Positions 49,567 to 62,000 of a stretch of DNA of 64,000 nt are shown here, in pieces. The stretch is from positions 1 through 64,000 of the forward strand of contig NZ_FRAQ01000005.1 in assembly GCF_900142385.1 (NCBI RefSeq), given 5' to 3'. The stretch's first letter is position 1. Each line of letters opens with the position of its first letter. Under the pieces are notes generated by a model that had not been told where the DNA came from, did not search any database, and worked only from the letters and a program-made list of their open reading frames with translations. The DNA comes from Marinobacter antarcticus. Its GTDB lineage: Bacteria > Pseudomonadota > Gammaproteobacteria > Pseudomonadales > Oleiphilaceae. The translations under genes were made by a program, and so were the position numbers.

Positions 49567-50942
49567 TGGCAAAAGCTAAAACCGCCTATGTCTGCACCGA
49601 GTGTGGTGCAGACTATTCCAAATGGCAGGGCCAGTGTACGGCCTGCCAGACCTGGAACACCATCAGCGAAGTCCGTGGCGTCAGTAGTAATACCAAAGGT
49701 GCTCGTGGTGTCCGCTTTGAAGGTTTTGCGGGCAGCCTGTCGGCCGTGCAGAGCCTGGACGAGGTAAGCCTCGCCGAGCAGGAGCGCATCAGCACCGGCA
49801 TGCAGGAGTTCGACAGGGTTCTTGGTGGCGGCCTTGTGGAAGGTTCCGCCGTGCTGATGGGAGGTCATCCCGGTGCCGGCAAGAGTACCTTGCTGCTTCA
49901 GGCTGTATGCCACCTGGCTGCCAGCGTTCCCGCACTCTACGTGACCGGTGAGGAATCCCTGCAGCAGGTCGCCATGCGCGCCAAACGCCTGGGCCTGCCC
50001 ACCAAAGATCTGAAAATGCTTTCTGAGACCAGTGTCGAGCGGGTCATGCAGGTTGCGGAAGCGGAAGAACCACGGATCCTGGTGGTGGACAGTATTCAAG
50101 TGATGCACGTGGCGGACAGCGAATCCGCTCCGGGCTCGGTTACCCAGGTTCGCGAAAGCGCAGCGTTTCTGACCCGCTTTGCCAAGCAGACAGGCACCAT
50201 TCTGTTTCTGGTTGGCCACGTCACCAAGGACGGCAGCCTTGCCGGCCCGAAGGTACTGGAGCATATGATCGACTGCTCTATCCTGCTGGAAGGCTCCAGT
50301 GACAGCCGTTACCGCACTTTACGCGGTATCAAGAACCGCTTTGGGGCGGTGAATGAGTTAGGCGTATTTGCCATGCTGGAGCAGGGCCTGAAGGAAGTTA
50401 AAAACCCCAGTGCGATTTTTCTGAACCGCGGCGAAGAAGCAGCTCCGGGCAGTGTGGTTATGGTGGTCTGGGAAGGCACCCGGCCCATGCTGGTAGAAAT
50501 TCAGGCGTTGGTGGACATGGCCCAGGGCGGATACCCGCGGCGAGTGGCTGTTGGCCTGGATCAGAACCGTCTGGCGATGCTTTTGGCCGTGTTGCACCGT
50601 CACGGCGGTTTGCATGTGTCGGATCAGGATGTGTTTGTGAACGTTGTGGGTGGCGTGAAGGTCAACGAGACCAGCGCTGACTTGGCTCTTCTGGCTGCGA
50701 TTGTGTCTTCATTCCGTGATCGTGCCCTGCCCCAGAATCTGGTGATTTTCGGGGAGGTCGGGTTATCAGGGGAGATTCGGCCGGTGCCCAGCGGTCAGGA
50801 GCGGATTAACGAGGCCGCGAAGCATGGCTTTACTCGCGCTCTGGTCCCCAAAGCCAATGCTCCCCGCAAGCCTATTGCGGGAATGAAAGTGATTCCTGTG
50901 ACCAAACTCAGTGAGGCGATTACGGCATTGGAGGAGCTTTAG
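49566..50942 (+). CDS. radA: DNA repair protein RadA (branch-migration ATPase)
   Basis: RadA helps RecA-dependent strand exchange and branch migration; in transforming bacteria it also acts in DNA uptake recombination. It has an N-terminal Cys4 zinc finger (YVCTECGADYSKWQGQCTAC), Walker A GGHPGAGKST, the RadA-specific KNRFGAVNELGVF, and a Lon-like C-terminal domain (VFGEVGLSGEIRPVPSG-like). Length is 458 aa. Its ATG overlaps the ettA stop. A hairpin follows the stop. Confidence 0.97.
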   Translation: MAKAKTAYVCTECGADYSKWQGQCTACQTWNTISEVRGVSSNTKGARGVRFEGFAGSLSAVQSLDEVSLAEQERISTGMQEFDRVLGGGLVEGSAVLMGGHPGAGKSTLLLQAVCHLAASVPALYVTGEESLQQVAMRAKRLGLPTKDLKMLSETSVERVMQVAEAEEPRILVVDSIQVMHVADSESAPGSVTQVRESAAFLTRFAKQTGTILFLVGHVTKDGSLAGPKVLEHMIDCSILLEGSSDSRYRTLRGIKNRFGAVNELGVFAMLEQGLKEVKNPSAIFLNRGEEAAPGSVVMVVWEGTRPMLVEIQALVDMAQGGYPRRVAVGLDQNRLAMLLAVLHRHGGLHVSDQDVFVNVVGGVKVNETSADLALLAAIVSSFRDRALPQNLVIFGEVGLSGEIRPVPSGQERINEAAKHGFTRALVPKANAPRKPIAGMKVIPVTKLSEAITALEEL

Positions 50943-50952
50943 ACTTGAACCC

Positions 50953-50976
50953 CAGGCTGCCGGCTACGGCAGCCTG
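50953..50976. terminator. Hairpin between convergent radA and the PilZ gene
   Basis: CAGGCTGCC / GGCAGCCTG form a 9-bp perfect stem with a 6-nt loop, right after the radA stop. No T-run flanks it on either strand, so it is a hairpin at the shared 3' end and only possibly a terminator. Confidence 0.55.
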
Positions 50977-50998
50977 TCAGAAAAAGCTCTATAGTTTG

Positions 50999-51367
50999 CT
51001 AATCAATGAGATGAGCGAACTCCCGATCAAGAAGAACCTGATCCCCAAGGTTCAACTCAACCAGACGCTTCAGGTGTGTGGCGCTTTCCAGGTCGATGTA
51101 CTGGCATTTAAAGCCGAGCCTGTGTGCCTCGACGTGCTTTAACTCGACCGCCATAACAATCCCGGCCTGCTGTCCATCCAGATGAACGACCACCTCACAG
51201 GGTTGGTTCAACGGCACATCCCACCCTTCCGGCCGCTTGACCAGAACACCTTTCAAGGAAATATCCAGCACCTCTGTTGTCCACAGCCTTTCAAGGGCAT
51301 GCAGCTCACATGGGGCGTCGAAGCTTATGCGATGGAACTTCCGTTTTTCTGTGGCTTTGGCGGGCAC
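50999..51367 (-). CDS. PilZ domain protein
   Basis: This 122-aa protein consists mostly of a PilZ domain, which binds cyclic di-GMP. Both binding motifs are present: RxxxR as RKFHR (residues ~8-12) and DxSxxG as DISLKG (~35-40). A beta-barrel body follows. The start is GTG at 51367 with AAGGAG upstream. It lies 11 nt after hemE on the same strand, so it is probably cotranscribed with it. Partner unknown; pilus, flagellar or matrix control are typical roles. Confidence 0.88.
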   Translation of the reverse strand: MPAKATEKRKFHRISFDAPCELHALERLWTTEVLDISLKGVLVKRPEGWDVPLNQPCEVVVHLDGQQAGIVMAVELKHVEAHRLGFKCQYIDLESATHLKRLVELNLGDQVLLDREFAHLID

Positions 51368-51378
51368 GGGCTGCTCCT

Positions 51379-52446
51379 TTATTGCTGATGGTACTCGGGG
51401 CTCAGCTCAACAACAGCCTCGATGAACGCTTTGGCGTGCTCGGGATCCACATCCGGAGTAATGCCGTGGCCAAGGTTGAAAATATGGCCGGGGCCAGAGC
51501 CATAGCGACGCAGGATGTCACCCACTTCCTCACGAATACGAGCCGGCGGAGCATAAAGCATAGTTGGGTCCATATTGCCCTGCAAGGCAACACGATCACC
51601 CACGCGTGCGCGAGCATCGCCGATATCCGTTGTCCAGTCCAGACCAACGGCATCAGCCCCCGAATCCGCGATTGACTCAAGCCACTGGCCGCCATTTTTG
51701 GTGAACAGGATCACTGGGACATGGCGTCCATCATTCTCGCGGATCAGGTTATCAACAATCTTCTTCATGTAGCGAAGAGAAAACTCTTCATACGCCCAAC
51801 TGCTCAGTACGCCACCCCAGGTATCAAAAATCTGAATCGCCTGGGCGCCTGCCTTGATCTGGCCGTTGAGGTAATCGATTACCGCATCAGCGAGGTGATC
51901 CAGCAAGCTGTGCATGACCTCCGGTTGGCTGTACATGAGTTTTTTGGCCTCGCGGAAGTCCTTGGAGGAACCGCCTTCGACCATATAGGTTGCCAGCGTC
52001 CAGGGGCTACCGGAGAAGCCGATCAGGGGAACTCTGCCATTGAGCGCGCTCCGGATGGTGGAAACGGCGTTCATCACATAATCAAGGTCTACTTCTGCCT
52101 TAATGTTCGGCAGCGCATCAACATCCGCTTTGGAACGAATGGTGTGCTTGAACTTGGGGCCTTCACCGGCTTCAAAGTATAGCCCGAGACCCAGGGCATC
52201 CGGAATGGTAAGAATATCCGAGAACAGAATCGCGGCATCCAACGGAAAGCGTTCGAGAGGCTGGAGGGTTACTTCGCATGCCAGAGGCGTGTTCTTGCAC
52301 AAGCTGAGAAAGTCACCTGCTTTCTCCCGGGTAGCGCGATACTCGGGCAGATAACGGCCGGCCTGGCGCATCATCCATACCGGGGTACGATCAACAGGCT
52401 GGCGCATCAGGGCGCGCAGTAAGCGGTCATTCTTCAGCTCGGTCAT
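51379..52446 (-). CDS. hemE: Uroporphyrinogen decarboxylase
   Basis: HemE removes four carboxyl groups from uroporphyrinogen III to give coproporphyrinogen III in heme synthesis. Signature blocks: [20 protein letters not shown] (catalytic Arg and substrate contacts), [19 protein letters not shown] and [12 protein letters not shown]. Length is 355 aa. It follows gltD across a terminator, the same order as in P. aeruginosa, and precedes the PilZ gene. Confidence 0.97.
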   Translation of the reverse strand: MTELKNDRLLRALMRQPVDRTPVWMMRQAGRYLPEYRATREKAGDFLSLCKNTPLACEVTLQPLERFPLDAAILFSDILTIPDALGLGLYFEAGEGPKFKHTIRSKADVDALPNIKAEVDLDYVMNAVSTIRSALNGRVPLIGFSGSPWTLATYMVEGGSSKDFREAKKLMYSQPEVMHSLLDHLADAVIDYLNGQIKAGAQAIQIFDTWGGVLSSWAYEEFSLRYMKKIVDNLIRENDGRHVPVILFTKNGGQWLESIADSGADAVGLDWTTDIGDARARVGDRVALQGNMDPTMLYAPPARIREEVGDILRRYGSGPGHIFNLGHGITPDVDPEHAKAFIEAVVELSPEYHQQ

Positions 52447-52520
52447 AGGGATTCCAACTTTGTCTCTCAGATGGTCTTAATGGAACGGGAGCAATGATAC
52501 CCCGTTTGCCACAATAAAAA

Positions 52521-52549
52521 AGGGCGGCTTACCCTTAGTAAGCCGCCCT
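52521..52549 (-). terminator. Intrinsic terminator after gltBD
   Basis: AGGGCGGCTTAC / GTAAGCCGCCCT form a 12-bp perfect stem with a 5-nt loop, followed on the minus strand by TTTTTTATT. It ends the gltB-gltD transcript 24 nt past the gltD stop and shields hemE. Confidence 0.93.
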
Positions 52550-52572
52550 GCCAATCCGGATCAAACGGTTTG

Positions 52573-54009
<1,437 letters not shown>

Positions 54010-54081
54010 TCAATATCGACAAGGGCTGCTCGTACTGGCAACCCTGAACCCTCGCAAGTAACCAAACTCAACGCACTGAGC

Positions 54082-57000
54082 TTATTCAGGGCGCGCACGG
54101 GTATTTGCCAACAGGCTGCGCAAATTGGCAGCTTTGGGTTTCACCAGCCAGAATCGGCCGATGTAGTCGTCGAAATCTTCAAGGATATGCTCAGCCCAGA
54201 CACTGCCGGTTTCCGAGATATGCTCCCGAATCACACTGCGCAGGTGGTTGCGATAAGCCTCCATTTCTTCGCGGGAAATACGCTGAATTTCCACCAGTTC
54301 GTGGTTGTATTTGTCTACAAACGTGTTATCCACATCCAGTACATAGGCGAACCCTCCGGTCATACCGGCACCAAAGTTTGACCCGGTAGAACCCAGCACA
54401 GTCACCAACCCGCCGGTCATATACTCACAACAGTGATCACCAACACCTTCAACGACCGAGTGGGCGCCAGAGTTGCGGACGGCGAAGCGCTCGCCGGCCG
54501 TGCCTGCCGCAAACAACTTGCCACCGGTGGCCCCATACAGGCAGGTGTTGCCAATAATCGCGGTTTCCTGGGTATTAAAGGCACTGCCACGGGGCGGCTT
54601 GACTACCAGCTTGCCGCCGGTCATGCCCTTGCCGACATAGTCATTGGCATCGCCTTCGAGAATCAGGTTCAACCCGCCTACGTTCCAGACACCAAAACTC
54701 TGGCCGGCGGTACCCACAAGATCCAGCGTGATCGGAGCATCGGCCATACCCTGGTTTCCGTGCTTCGCAGCAATCTCGCCGGAAAGACGGGCACCGATTG
54801 AACGATCACAGTTGGTCACCCGGTAGTTCCATGCGCCTCCGGTTTTGCCTTCGATAGCAGGCGCGATTGCCGTGAGCATTTCTTCCGCCAGCAAACCCTG
54901 ATCGAACGGCAGATTGCGCTCAACCTGGCAAGTCTGAGGCTTGTCAGCCGGAATATGATCGTTGGACAACAGCCGCGTCAGATCCAGTTTTTTCTGGCGC
55001 TCCGTGTCACCCGGCAGACGCACGAGAAGATCGACACGCCCAACGAGCTCTTCCAGGCTGCGAACTCCCAGCTTGGCCATCCATTCACGGGTTTCTTCAG
55101 CCACAAAACGGAAGAAGTTCATGGCCATTTCCACCGTACCTTTGAAGTGTTCTTCACGGAGGTGCTCATTCTGGGTTGCGACGCCGGTTGCGCAGTTGTT
55201 CAGGTGGCAGATCCGCAGGTACTTGCAGCCCAGCGCCACCATGGGCGTGGTACCAAAACCAAAACTCTCGGCCCCTAGAATGGCCGCTTTCACCACATCC
55301 AAACCGGTTTTGATGCCGCCATCCGTTTGCAGGCGGATTTTTCCACGTAAATCATTGGCACGCAGCGCCTGCTGAGTCTCGGTCAATCCAAGCTCCCAGG
55401 GCGAGCCTGCGTAGCGAATGGATGTCAGCGGGCTTGCAGCCGTACCGCCATCGTAACCAGAGACCGTAATAAGGTCGGCATAAGCCTTTGCCACACCCGC
55501 TGCAATCGTGCCGACACCGGGCTCAGAGACCAGCTTTACCGAGACCAGGGCTTGCGGGTTGACCTGCTTGAGATCAAAGATCAGCTGCGCCAGGTCTTCA
55601 ATCGAATAGATATCATGGTGTGGCGGCGGCGAAATCAGGGTTACCCCCGGCACCGAGTAGCGCAAGCGCGCGATCAGCTCATTCACCTTGCCTCCAGGCA
55701 ACTGACCACCCTCACCCGGCTTGGCGCCTTGGGCAACCTTGATCTGCATGACATCGGCACTGCGCAGGTATTCTGCGGTGACACCAAAGCGACCAGAAGC
55801 TACTTGCTTGATTTTGGATCGCTTTTCGGTGCCGTAGCGCGCTGGATCCTCGCCACCCTCACCGGAATTGGAGCGGCCACCAAGCGTATTCATTGCAACC
55901 GCCAGCGCCTCATGGGCCTCCGGCGAAAGAGCGCCCAAGGACATGGCCGCGGAGTCAAATCGACTAAAGATCTGTTCGACTGGTTCAACCTCAGAAATCC
56001 CAACAGCCTCAATACCCTCGCGGAAGCCGAGCAAATCCCTCAGCGTGGCCACCGGGCGCTCATTTACCAGCGCGGCGTATTCTTTGTAATAACCGTAATC
56101 ACCTGTGGTAACCGCCTCCTGCAGCTTACCCACCACATCGGGATTAAAAGCATGGTATTCCTGACCATGGATATATTTCAGCAAGCCGCCCGGGGAAATC
56201 TGCTTGCGTGGCTTCCAAGCGATGGACGCAAGTTGCTCCTGATCTTCCTGGAAATCAAAAAAACCGGCACCCTGAATGCGACATGGCACACCCTTGAAGC
56301 ACAGATTGGCAACGTCATCTGCAAGGCCAATGGCCTCAAAGAGCTGGGCTCCACGATAGGAGGTAATCGTAGAGATACCCATCTTCGACAGGATTTTCAG
56401 CAGCCCCTTGTTGATACCCTTGCGGTAGTTGTTCTTCGCATCAATAGGATCAATCAGCAATTCGCCGGTGCGGATCAGATCGTTCAGCACCTGATAGGCC
56501 AGATACGGATAGACCGCAGTGGCGCCAAAGCCAAACAGCACAGCAAAGTGATGAGGATCCCTGGCCCAGCCGGTCTCCACGATGATGTTGGAATCACAGC
56601 GCAAACCGTTTGCCACCAGATGATGGTGAACCGCCCCGGTTGCCATCAGCGAGCTTACAGGGAGTTCGCCCTGCTTAAGGTCCTTGTCTGAGAGAACCAG
56701 CAACACTTTGCCACTGCGAACAGCCTGCTCGGCCTCATCACAAACTTGACGAATGGCCTGCTCAAGCCCCTGCTCCGGAACATAACCCAGGGAAATCCGG
56801 GCCACCTTAAAACCCGGGCGGTCATTATTGGCAATGCGCAGGAATTTGGCCGGTGACAGAACCGGTGTTGTGAGAATGATCCTGTTGGCGTGCTCTGCGG
56901 TTTCCTCAAAGACGTTACGCTCTGCCCCCAGGCAGGTTTCCAGCGACATCACGATCGCTTCCCGCAGTGGGTCAATCGCCGGATTGGTTACCTGAGCAAA

Positions 57001-58530
57001 CTTCTGACGGAAATAGTCCGCGACATGACGCACCTTGCTGGACAGCACGGCCATAGGTGTGTCGTCCCCCATGGAGCCAACTGCTTCCTGGGCATTTTCC
57101 GCAAGAGGACGCAGAATCTGATCGCGCTCCTCGTAGGACACCATAAACATCTTCTGGTGCACCAGCAGTTCATCCGCATCCATCAGCCGGAAATCGGGCA
57201 TATCCTGGTTCAGCGTTGTTTCCACTCGCAGCGCATTTTCACGCAGCCAGCGCTTGTAGGGTTTTGCAGTTTTAAGCCGCTGATCGATATCCCGGGTGTG
57301 CAGCACCTCGCCGGATTCGGTATCAATAGCCAGCATCTGCCCCGGCCCGACACGGCCCTTTGCGACCACGTCCGCTGGCTGATAACCGTAGGTGCCGATC
57401 TCCGACGCCAGAGTAATGAAATCATCCTTGGTAACCACCCAGCGCGCCGGTCTCAGACCGTTGCGATCCAGCATGCAGACTGCGTAACGACCATCCGACA
57501 TAACCAGGCCGGCGGGGCCGTCCCAAGGCTCCATATGCATGGAATTGAATTCGTAGAACGCCCGGAGCTCAGAATCCATGGTGTCGACATTCTGCCAGGC
57601 CGGCGGAATCATCATCCGCGCCGCGCGGAACAGATCCACACCACCTGCCAGCAGGATTTCCAGCATGTTATCCATGCTCGAGGAGTCGGAGCCTGCCAGG
57701 TTAACCAGAGGCTGCAGGGTTTGCAGATCGGGCAGATCCGGGGAACTGAACTTGGCAGCCCGGGCAATGGCCCAGTTACGGTTGCCGTCGATGGTGTTTA
57801 TTTCGCCGTTATGTGCCAGGTAGCGGAACGGCTGGGCCAATGGCCAACGGGGCATGGTGTTAGTGGAGAAACGCTGGTGGAACACGCAAATGGCAGTGGC
57901 GAAATCGGGATCGCCCAGATCGCTGTAAAAATTCGCCAGATCCGCCGGCATCATAAGGCCTTTGTAGGCGAGTGTGCGGTGGGAGAGACTGCAGACATAG
58001 AACTCAGGGTCATCCGCCATATCACGTTCAGCATGGCGACGCCCAATGAACAGGCTAATGGCAAATTCCTGTTCCGACTTGGCTGCTGGCGTTACAAACA
58101 CCTGCTCTATCCGTGGCATGCAGTCCAGAGCCATTGGCCCCAGGCAGCCGTCATCAACCGGCACTTCACGCCAGCCCATGATTTCCAACCCTTGGTCGAC
58201 CAGGCGCTTTTCAAGAGCGGCACGACCGCTGGCGGCTTTGCCCGAATCCGGGTTGAGAAAAACCTGACCTACCGCAAACAGCTTACCGGGCTCTTTGCCA
58301 AACGCCGTTTTTGCTACTTTTTTCAGGAAAGCGTCAGGGCTTTGAATAAGCAGACCGCAACCGTCACCGGTTTTTCCATCTGCCGCAATACCACCCCGGT
58401 GAGTCATGCACGTGAGCGACTCGATGGCCGTCTGTAACAACTTATGGCTGGCATCGCCTTTCATGTGGGCGATCAGTCCAAACCCGCAGTTATCTTTGAA
58501 TTCGTCGGGATGATACAAACCTGACTTCAT
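54082..58530 (-). CDS. gltB: Glutamate synthase (NADPH) large subunit
   Basis: GltB makes two glutamates from glutamine and 2-oxoglutarate. A short propeptide is removed to expose the catalytic Cys of the type 2 glutamine amidotransferase domain ([13 protein letters not shown], Cys15). The FMN/3Fe-4S synthase domain contains [12 protein letters not shown] (a C-x5-C-x4-C cluster motif) and the C-terminal GXGXG beta-helix domain is intact. Length is 1482 aa. A likely promoter is at 58622-58650. It heads gltB-gltD. Confidence 0.98.
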   Translation of the reverse strand: MKSGLYHPDEFKDNCGFGLIAHMKGDASHKLLQTAIESLTCMTHRGGIAADGKTGDGCGLLIQSPDAFLKKVAKTAFGKEPGKLFAVGQVFLNPDSGKAASGRAALEKRLVDQGLEIMGWREVPVDDGCLGPMALDCMPRIEQVFVTPAAKSEQEFAISLFIGRRHAERDMADDPEFYVCSLSHRTLAYKGLMMPADLANFYSDLGDPDFATAICVFHQRFSTNTMPRWPLAQPFRYLAHNGEINTIDGNRNWAIARAAKFSSPDLPDLQTLQPLVNLAGSDSSSMDNMLEILLAGGVDLFRAARMMIPPAWQNVDTMDSELRAFYEFNSMHMEPWDGPAGLVMSDGRYAVCMLDRNGLRPARWVVTKDDFITLASEIGTYGYQPADVVAKGRVGPGQMLAIDTESGEVLHTRDIDQRLKTAKPYKRWLRENALRVETTLNQDMPDFRLMDADELLVHQKMFMVSYEERDQILRPLAENAQEAVGSMGDDTPMAVLSSKVRHVADYFRQKFAQVTNPAIDPLREAIVMSLETCLGAERNVFEETAEHANRIILTTPVLSPAKFLRIANNDRPGFKVARISLGYVPEQGLEQAIRQVCDEAEQAVRSGKVLLVLSDKDLKQGELPVSSLMATGAVHHHLVANGLRCDSNIIVETGWARDPHHFAVLFGFGATAVYPYLAYQVLNDLIRTGELLIDPIDAKNNYRKGINKGLLKILSKMGISTITSYRGAQLFEAIGLADDVANLCFKGVPCRIQGAGFFDFQEDQEQLASIAWKPRKQISPGGLLKYIHGQEYHAFNPDVVGKLQEAVTTGDYGYYKEYAALVNERPVATLRDLLGFREGIEAVGISEVEPVEQIFSRFDSAAMSLGALSPEAHEALAVAMNTLGGRSNSGEGGEDPARYGTEKRSKIKQVASGRFGVTAEYLRSADVMQIKVAQGAKPGEGGQLPGGKVNELIARLRYSVPGVTLISPPPHHDIYSIEDLAQLIFDLKQVNPQALVSVKLVSEPGVGTIAAGVAKAYADLITVSGYDGGTAASPLTSIRYAGSPWELGLTETQQALRANDLRGKIRLQTDGGIKTGLDVVKAAILGAESFGFGTTPMVALGCKYLRICHLNNCATGVATQNEHLREEHFKGTVEMAMNFFRFVAEETREWMAKLGVRSLEELVGRVDLLVRLPGDTERQKKLDLTRLLSNDHIPADKPQTCQVERNLPFDQGLLAEEMLTAIAPAIEGKTGGAWNYRVTNCDRSIGARLSGEIAAKHGNQGMADAPITLDLVGTAGQSFGVWNVGGLNLILEGDANDYVGKGMTGGKLVVKPPRGSAFNTQETAIIGNTCLYGATGGKLFAAGTAGERFAVRNSGAHSVVEGVGDHCCEYMTGGLVTVLGSTGSNFGAGMTGGFAYVLDVDNTFVDKYNHELVEIQRISREEMEAYRNHLRSVIREHISETGSVWAEHILEDFDDYIGRFWLVKPKAANLRSLLANTRARPE

Positions 58531-58621
58531 AAGTGCTCTCTTGCAAGTAAATGCTTTTAATCAGCGGCTTGCGCACCAAAATAGCGCAAAACCCAACCGA
58601 CATTAAAAAAATGGGGTGATC

Positions 58622-58650
58622 ATTCTACACACGTACAAATACGTACTCAA
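58622..58650 (-). promoter_or_regulatory. Probable gltBD promoter
   Basis: On the minus strand: TTGAGT (58645-58650), a 17-bp spacer and TAGAAT (58622-58627). The spacer contains the inverted repeat ACGTA-N4-TACGT (58631-58644), a possible operator. It leaves a ~85-nt leader to the gltB ATG at 58530. Confidence 0.6.
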
Positions 58651-58751
58651 ACAGATTTGGCACTTTTCCCGGGGGATAACTCCCGAGACTCAGGACTTTT
58701 AGGGATACGAAACAAGGGGTTACAAGAGACTATTTCGCATTTGGATATCCG

Positions 58752-60209
58752 TCACAAACCTTCGGTTGTGCGCACCCAAGGAGAGCGAGAAACCAGTGAG
58801 TCAGGAAGCCGGGATGCCGCTTTTTGGGCTTCGTCCTTTGACGAATAGGTTCCATAGAACACCATAAACCAAGGCTCGTTCTTACGCTCTCCCAACGTAT
58901 AGACCATCTCATCCAGAGATGGGTAGCGGGAAATAACGTTGAGCGCTGTCTGCTCCAGGTTTCCGGCTACCAGCTGAATCGTCCAGCCTTTACTTCGGCT
59001 GCGCAACTGCCCGATATCTACATACTTGCTCGCATTTGCCGGCGCAAAGTCAGGCTCAGGCTCAGAAACAGGCTCAGAAACAGGCTCAGAAACAGGCTCA
59101 GAAACAGGCTCAGAAACAGGCTCAGAAACAGGCTCAGAAACAGGCTCAGAAACAGGCTCAGAAACAGGATCCGCTGAGGGCGAAGGTTCTGTCAATGGCG
59201 GGGGCAATTCGTCTGGCACTTCATCTTCCGGCACATCTTCTTCTGGTATATGGGGGCCGATGGTAATACTTTTGCGGACTCGATCAGGTTCAGGAAGGGT
59301 CTGCTGCTCCATAGCCACGGTCTCATCGTACTGCTGGGAGACAAACCACCAGGACCCACTCAAAAGCAAGAGTGCCAGTGCGGGCAGGCGGAGCTGCTTA
59401 AAACTGACACCTCGCAAGCGCTTCGGCTTCGAAGCATCAGAAACGATGTCCAGCCAGATACCGGGCGTCACTCTCTTCAGCCGGGAAAAGCTGCCTTGGC
59501 TGAGGTCGTGTATTCTCGCCAGTCGAGCGGGGCTCAGGAGCTCGTTCACCTTGCCGCCCGCCTTGTGGACGCGCGGCTCAAGATAGGAGAACACCTCTTC
59601 CCTGGTAAGCGGGCGCAAATGAATCTGATGAATAGATACCGATGACTCCTCAAGCCCCAGAAGCGCGACGAGACGGTCTTCACCGGCAAATACCGGAACC
59701 GCTGCCTTGGCACGATCAGCAGCCAGAAAGCCGTCAAGGATCAGCCTGAGAAGCTCAGGAGATGCACGATCAGCATCATCGATGAGCAACACCATTCGCT
59801 GCCCCTTAGCCACCCGACCTTCAGACCACCGGAAAAAGCGATACACGGCTTCACACGAATTATCATCCGGGCTGGCGCCCGAACGGGCAACCTGCTTAAG
59901 ATCTCTTGCAAGTGCATTTGAGCTTGTCATCGCGGCGGCAGACAGGCGATGAAACCCCAGCCTTGATGACTCGCTGCGCACCAACTCAGCCAACAGGCGG
60001 CTCCTGCCCGAACCCAGTGCGCCGGTGAGCAGCAGCGCCATATCGCCAAACCCACAAAGATGGCGAAGTGCTTCCAGTGCATGATGGCGCATACCATCCG
60101 GGAAGAACGGCGTCTCCATTTCCAGAGGGTTGTCTCTCAGACCGTACCGCTGCTGCAATCTGGGGAACAACCCTCCACCATCCAGGCTGTTGAAGCTGTC
60201 GTCAGTCAC
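58752..60209 (-). CDS. damX: DamX-like SPOR-domain protein with N-terminal AAA ATPase
   Basis: This 485-aa protein sits where damX does in P. aeruginosa, between aroB and gltB. Residues ~45-250 form an ExeA-like AAA domain with Walker A TGALGSGRSRLLAE and Walker B MVLLIDDADRAS. A single membrane helix (LPALALLLLSGSWWFVS, ~275-292) follows. A Pro/Glu-rich periplasmic linker contains nine tandem repeats of VSEP. The C-terminus is a SPOR domain, with GWTIQLVAGNLEQTALNV near 405, which binds denuded septal glycan. DamX is a divisome protein; the AAA part is a variant seen in some gammaproteobacteria. Confidence 0.85.
   Translation of the reverse strand: MTDDSFNSLDGGGLFPRLQQRYGLRDNPLEMETPFFPDGMRHHALEALRHLCGFGDMALLLTGALGSGRSRLLAELVRSESSRLGFHRLSAAAMTSSNALARDLKQVARSGASPDDNSCEAVYRFFRWSEGRVAKGQRMVLLIDDADRASPELLRLILDGFLAADRAKAAVPVFAGEDRLVALLGLEESSVSIHQIHLRPLTREEVFSYLEPRVHKAGGKVNELLSPARLARIHDLSQGSFSRLKRVTPGIWLDIVSDASKPKRLRGVSFKQLRLPALALLLLSGSWWFVSQQYDETVAMEQQTLPEPDRVRKSITIGPHIPEEDVPEDEVPDELPPPLTEPSPSADPVSEPVSEPVSEPVSEPVSEPVSEPVSEPVSEPVSEPEPDFAPANASKYVDIGQLRSRSKGWTIQLVAGNLEQTALNVISRYPSLDEMVYTLGERKNEPWFMVFYGTYSSKDEAQKAASRLPDSLVSRSPWVRTTEGL
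59059..59166 (-). repeat. Nine perfect 12-bp tandem repeats in damX
   Basis: The plus-strand unit ggctcagaaaca repeats nine times without a mismatch (59059-59166), with a further partial ggctca copy just before it. It codes a VSEP tetrapeptide in the linker between the membrane helix and the SPOR domain of DamX. As 12 is a multiple of three, changes in copy number keep the frame. Perfect identity suggests recent slippage or expansion. Confidence 0.98.
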
Positions 60210-60249
60210 AAAGGATCCCTGCGGTTCAATTTACAACCTCTTCTCAGCA

Positions 60250-61341
60250 TTACTGTCGACAGAATGCCTTCAGCGTTGCCGCGAGGTTTTCCGGAGATGC
60301 GTCAGACGTAACTACCGCATCCCCAACAGAACGAAGTAATACCAGCCTTAACCGTCCATCGACATTTTTCTTGTCAACGGCCATAAGGTTCATGAAATCG
60401 GCAGGCGTCATATTCGTCGGAGGCCAAGCAGGCAGGCTGGCCCTGCTAACAATCCGCACGATGCGATCATAATCATCCTGGCTGATTGACCCTTCCCGTG
60501 CAGACAGATCGGCAGCCATTATCATACCAGTTCCGACTGCCTCACCATGCAGCCAGTTACCATAACCGGCAAACGTCTCCATGGCATGGCCAAATGTGTG
60601 ACCAAGGTTCAGCGTGGCTCTGAGCCCATTCTCGCGTTCATCCTGGGCAACAACATCCGCCTTGCAGGCGCATGAACGGAATATGGCTTCCGCCAGAGCC
60701 TGATTATCACGGGCTACCAGCGGGTCAATCGCCTGTTCCAACCAATCTAGAAAAGCCGCATCCCGGATCAGGCCATACTTGATGACTTCTGCAAGCCCGG
60801 CAGAAACTTCTCTCGGCGGCAGGGACTGAAGTGTATCTGTATCGATCAGGACGGCTTCGGGCTGGTGGAAAGCACCGATCATGTTTTTCCCAAGCGGATG
60901 GTTGATACCTGTTTTTCCCCCCACAGAGGAGTCGACCTGGGATAAAAGAGTAGTCGGTATCTGAATAAACGGCACGCCGCGTTGATAAGACGCAGCAGCA
61001 AACCCTGTCATGTCACCAACAACACCTCCACCCAGAGCCACGAGCGTCGTTTTACGAGTGTGCCGCTTTTCCAGCAGAGCATCAAAAATCAAATTCAGCG
61101 TTTGCCAGTCTTTGTGCTTTTCTCCATCCGGCAGCACAACGGTATCCACGCTCTTGCCGGGGAAACAGTCTCTGGCCTGCTCCAGGTACAAAGGACCAAC
61201 CACATCGTTGGTGACAATCATCACCTGAGAACCACCAACGTAACCGGAAAGATCATACTCACCCAGCATGCCTTCGCCGATCATGATGGGGTAACTTCGG
61301 TCTCCCAGATCAACCGGAAGTTCGTGGAGCAGGTTATACAT
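60250..61341 (-). CDS. aroB: 3-dehydroquinate synthase
   Basis: AroB makes 3-dehydroquinate, the second step of the shikimate pathway, using NAD and a divalent metal. NAD-binding [15 protein letters not shown], the substrate/metal region [20 protein letters not shown] and metal ligands in [15 protein letters not shown] and [10 protein letters not shown] are present. Length is 363 aa. It overlaps the 3' end of aroK by 8 nt; AAGGAAGG lies ahead of its ATG. Order pilQ-aroK-aroB-damX matches Pseudomonas. Confidence 0.97.
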   Translation of the reverse strand: MYNLLHELPVDLGDRSYPIMIGEGMLGEYDLSGYVGGSQVMIVTNDVVGPLYLEQARDCFPGKSVDTVVLPDGEKHKDWQTLNLIFDALLEKRHTRKTTLVALGGGVVGDMTGFAAASYQRGVPFIQIPTTLLSQVDSSVGGKTGINHPLGKNMIGAFHQPEAVLIDTDTLQSLPPREVSAGLAEVIKYGLIRDAAFLDWLEQAIDPLVARDNQALAEAIFRSCACKADVVAQDERENGLRATLNLGHTFGHAMETFAGYGNWLHGEAVGTGMIMAADLSAREGSISQDDYDRIVRIVSRASLPAWPPTNMTPADFMNLMAVDKKNVDGRLRLVLLRSVGDAVVTSDASPENLAATLKAFCRQ

Positions 61342-61900
61342 GGTTGCGGCCTTCCTTTCGCACCTGTCTTTGTTGTCGCGGTGTCTTGGGGTTTATGCGA
61401 TTAACGAGCTGGCGCACTACAAGGCGGGGGCTCTTGCGATCTGTATGCATAATAATATCGGCTAGTTCGGTGTATAGTGGATCCCTGACTGCAAACAGCC
61501 GGCGTAAAACGCCTTCGGGGTCATCGTTCTGCAGCAATGGCCGATTGCGATCCTTGCACGTGCGTTCCACCTGTTGTTCTATCGATGTTCTCAGGTAGAT
61601 CACCAACGCATCTTTTTTCAGCAGCGGGTGATTTTCGGTACACATAACCGCACCTCCACCGGTCGCCAGAACTGTTTCAGGCTCAACAGACAACTCCCCT
61701 AGCATGGCTGTTTCACGCTGCCTGAACCCGCTCTCGCCTTCAACATCGAATATCCAGGGAATATTTGCCCCACAGCGCTCCTCAATGATTCGGTCAGAAT
61801 CAAGGAATCGATACCCCAACTCCCGGGCAAGCATCCGGCCAATTGTACTTTTACCGGCGCCCATGGGGCCAACCAGGACTACGCGTTTGGGCAAAGACAT
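61334..61900 (-). CDS. aroK: Shikimate kinase
   Basis: AroK phosphorylates shikimate. Walker A is [19 protein letters not shown] (residues ~12-19), with the substrate Asp/Arg in [16 protein letters not shown] and LATGGGAV. Length is 188 aa (E. coli AroK 173). The ATG at 61900 is preceded by GGAAG. It lies 144 bp from the end of pilQ and is overlapped by aroB. Confidence 0.96.
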   Translation of the reverse strand: MSLPKRVVLVGPMGAGKSTIGRMLARELGYRFLDSDRIIEERCGANIPWIFDVEGESGFRQRETAMLGELSVEPETVLATGGGAVMCTENHPLLKKDALVIYLRTSIEQQVERTCKDRNRPLLQNDDPEGVLRRLFAVRDPLYTELADIIMHTDRKSPRLVVRQLVNRINPKTPRQQRQVRKEGRNHV

Positions 61901-62000
61901 AACTTCCGCTCAATAGTGTTCAGGCGGGTGAGAATATCACAGGGCTGCAGATTGCATAAGCTTGAGCTTGAGCTTGAGCCCTGCCTGATCTGCAGGCACA

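Noticed and set aside
54082..58530. Long open frames of 379 and 515 codons antisense to gltB
   Set aside because: They are reverse-strand shadows of a highly conserved gene; they have no family motifs and no ribosome-binding sites.
59059..59166. CRISPR-like repeat array
   Set aside because: The repeats are contiguous 12-mers without spacers and lie in frame in damX.
61959..61979. Three tandem copies of AGCTTG upstream of aroK
   Set aside because: A short hexamer run of this size is expected by chance slippage, with no link to a promoter that I could see.
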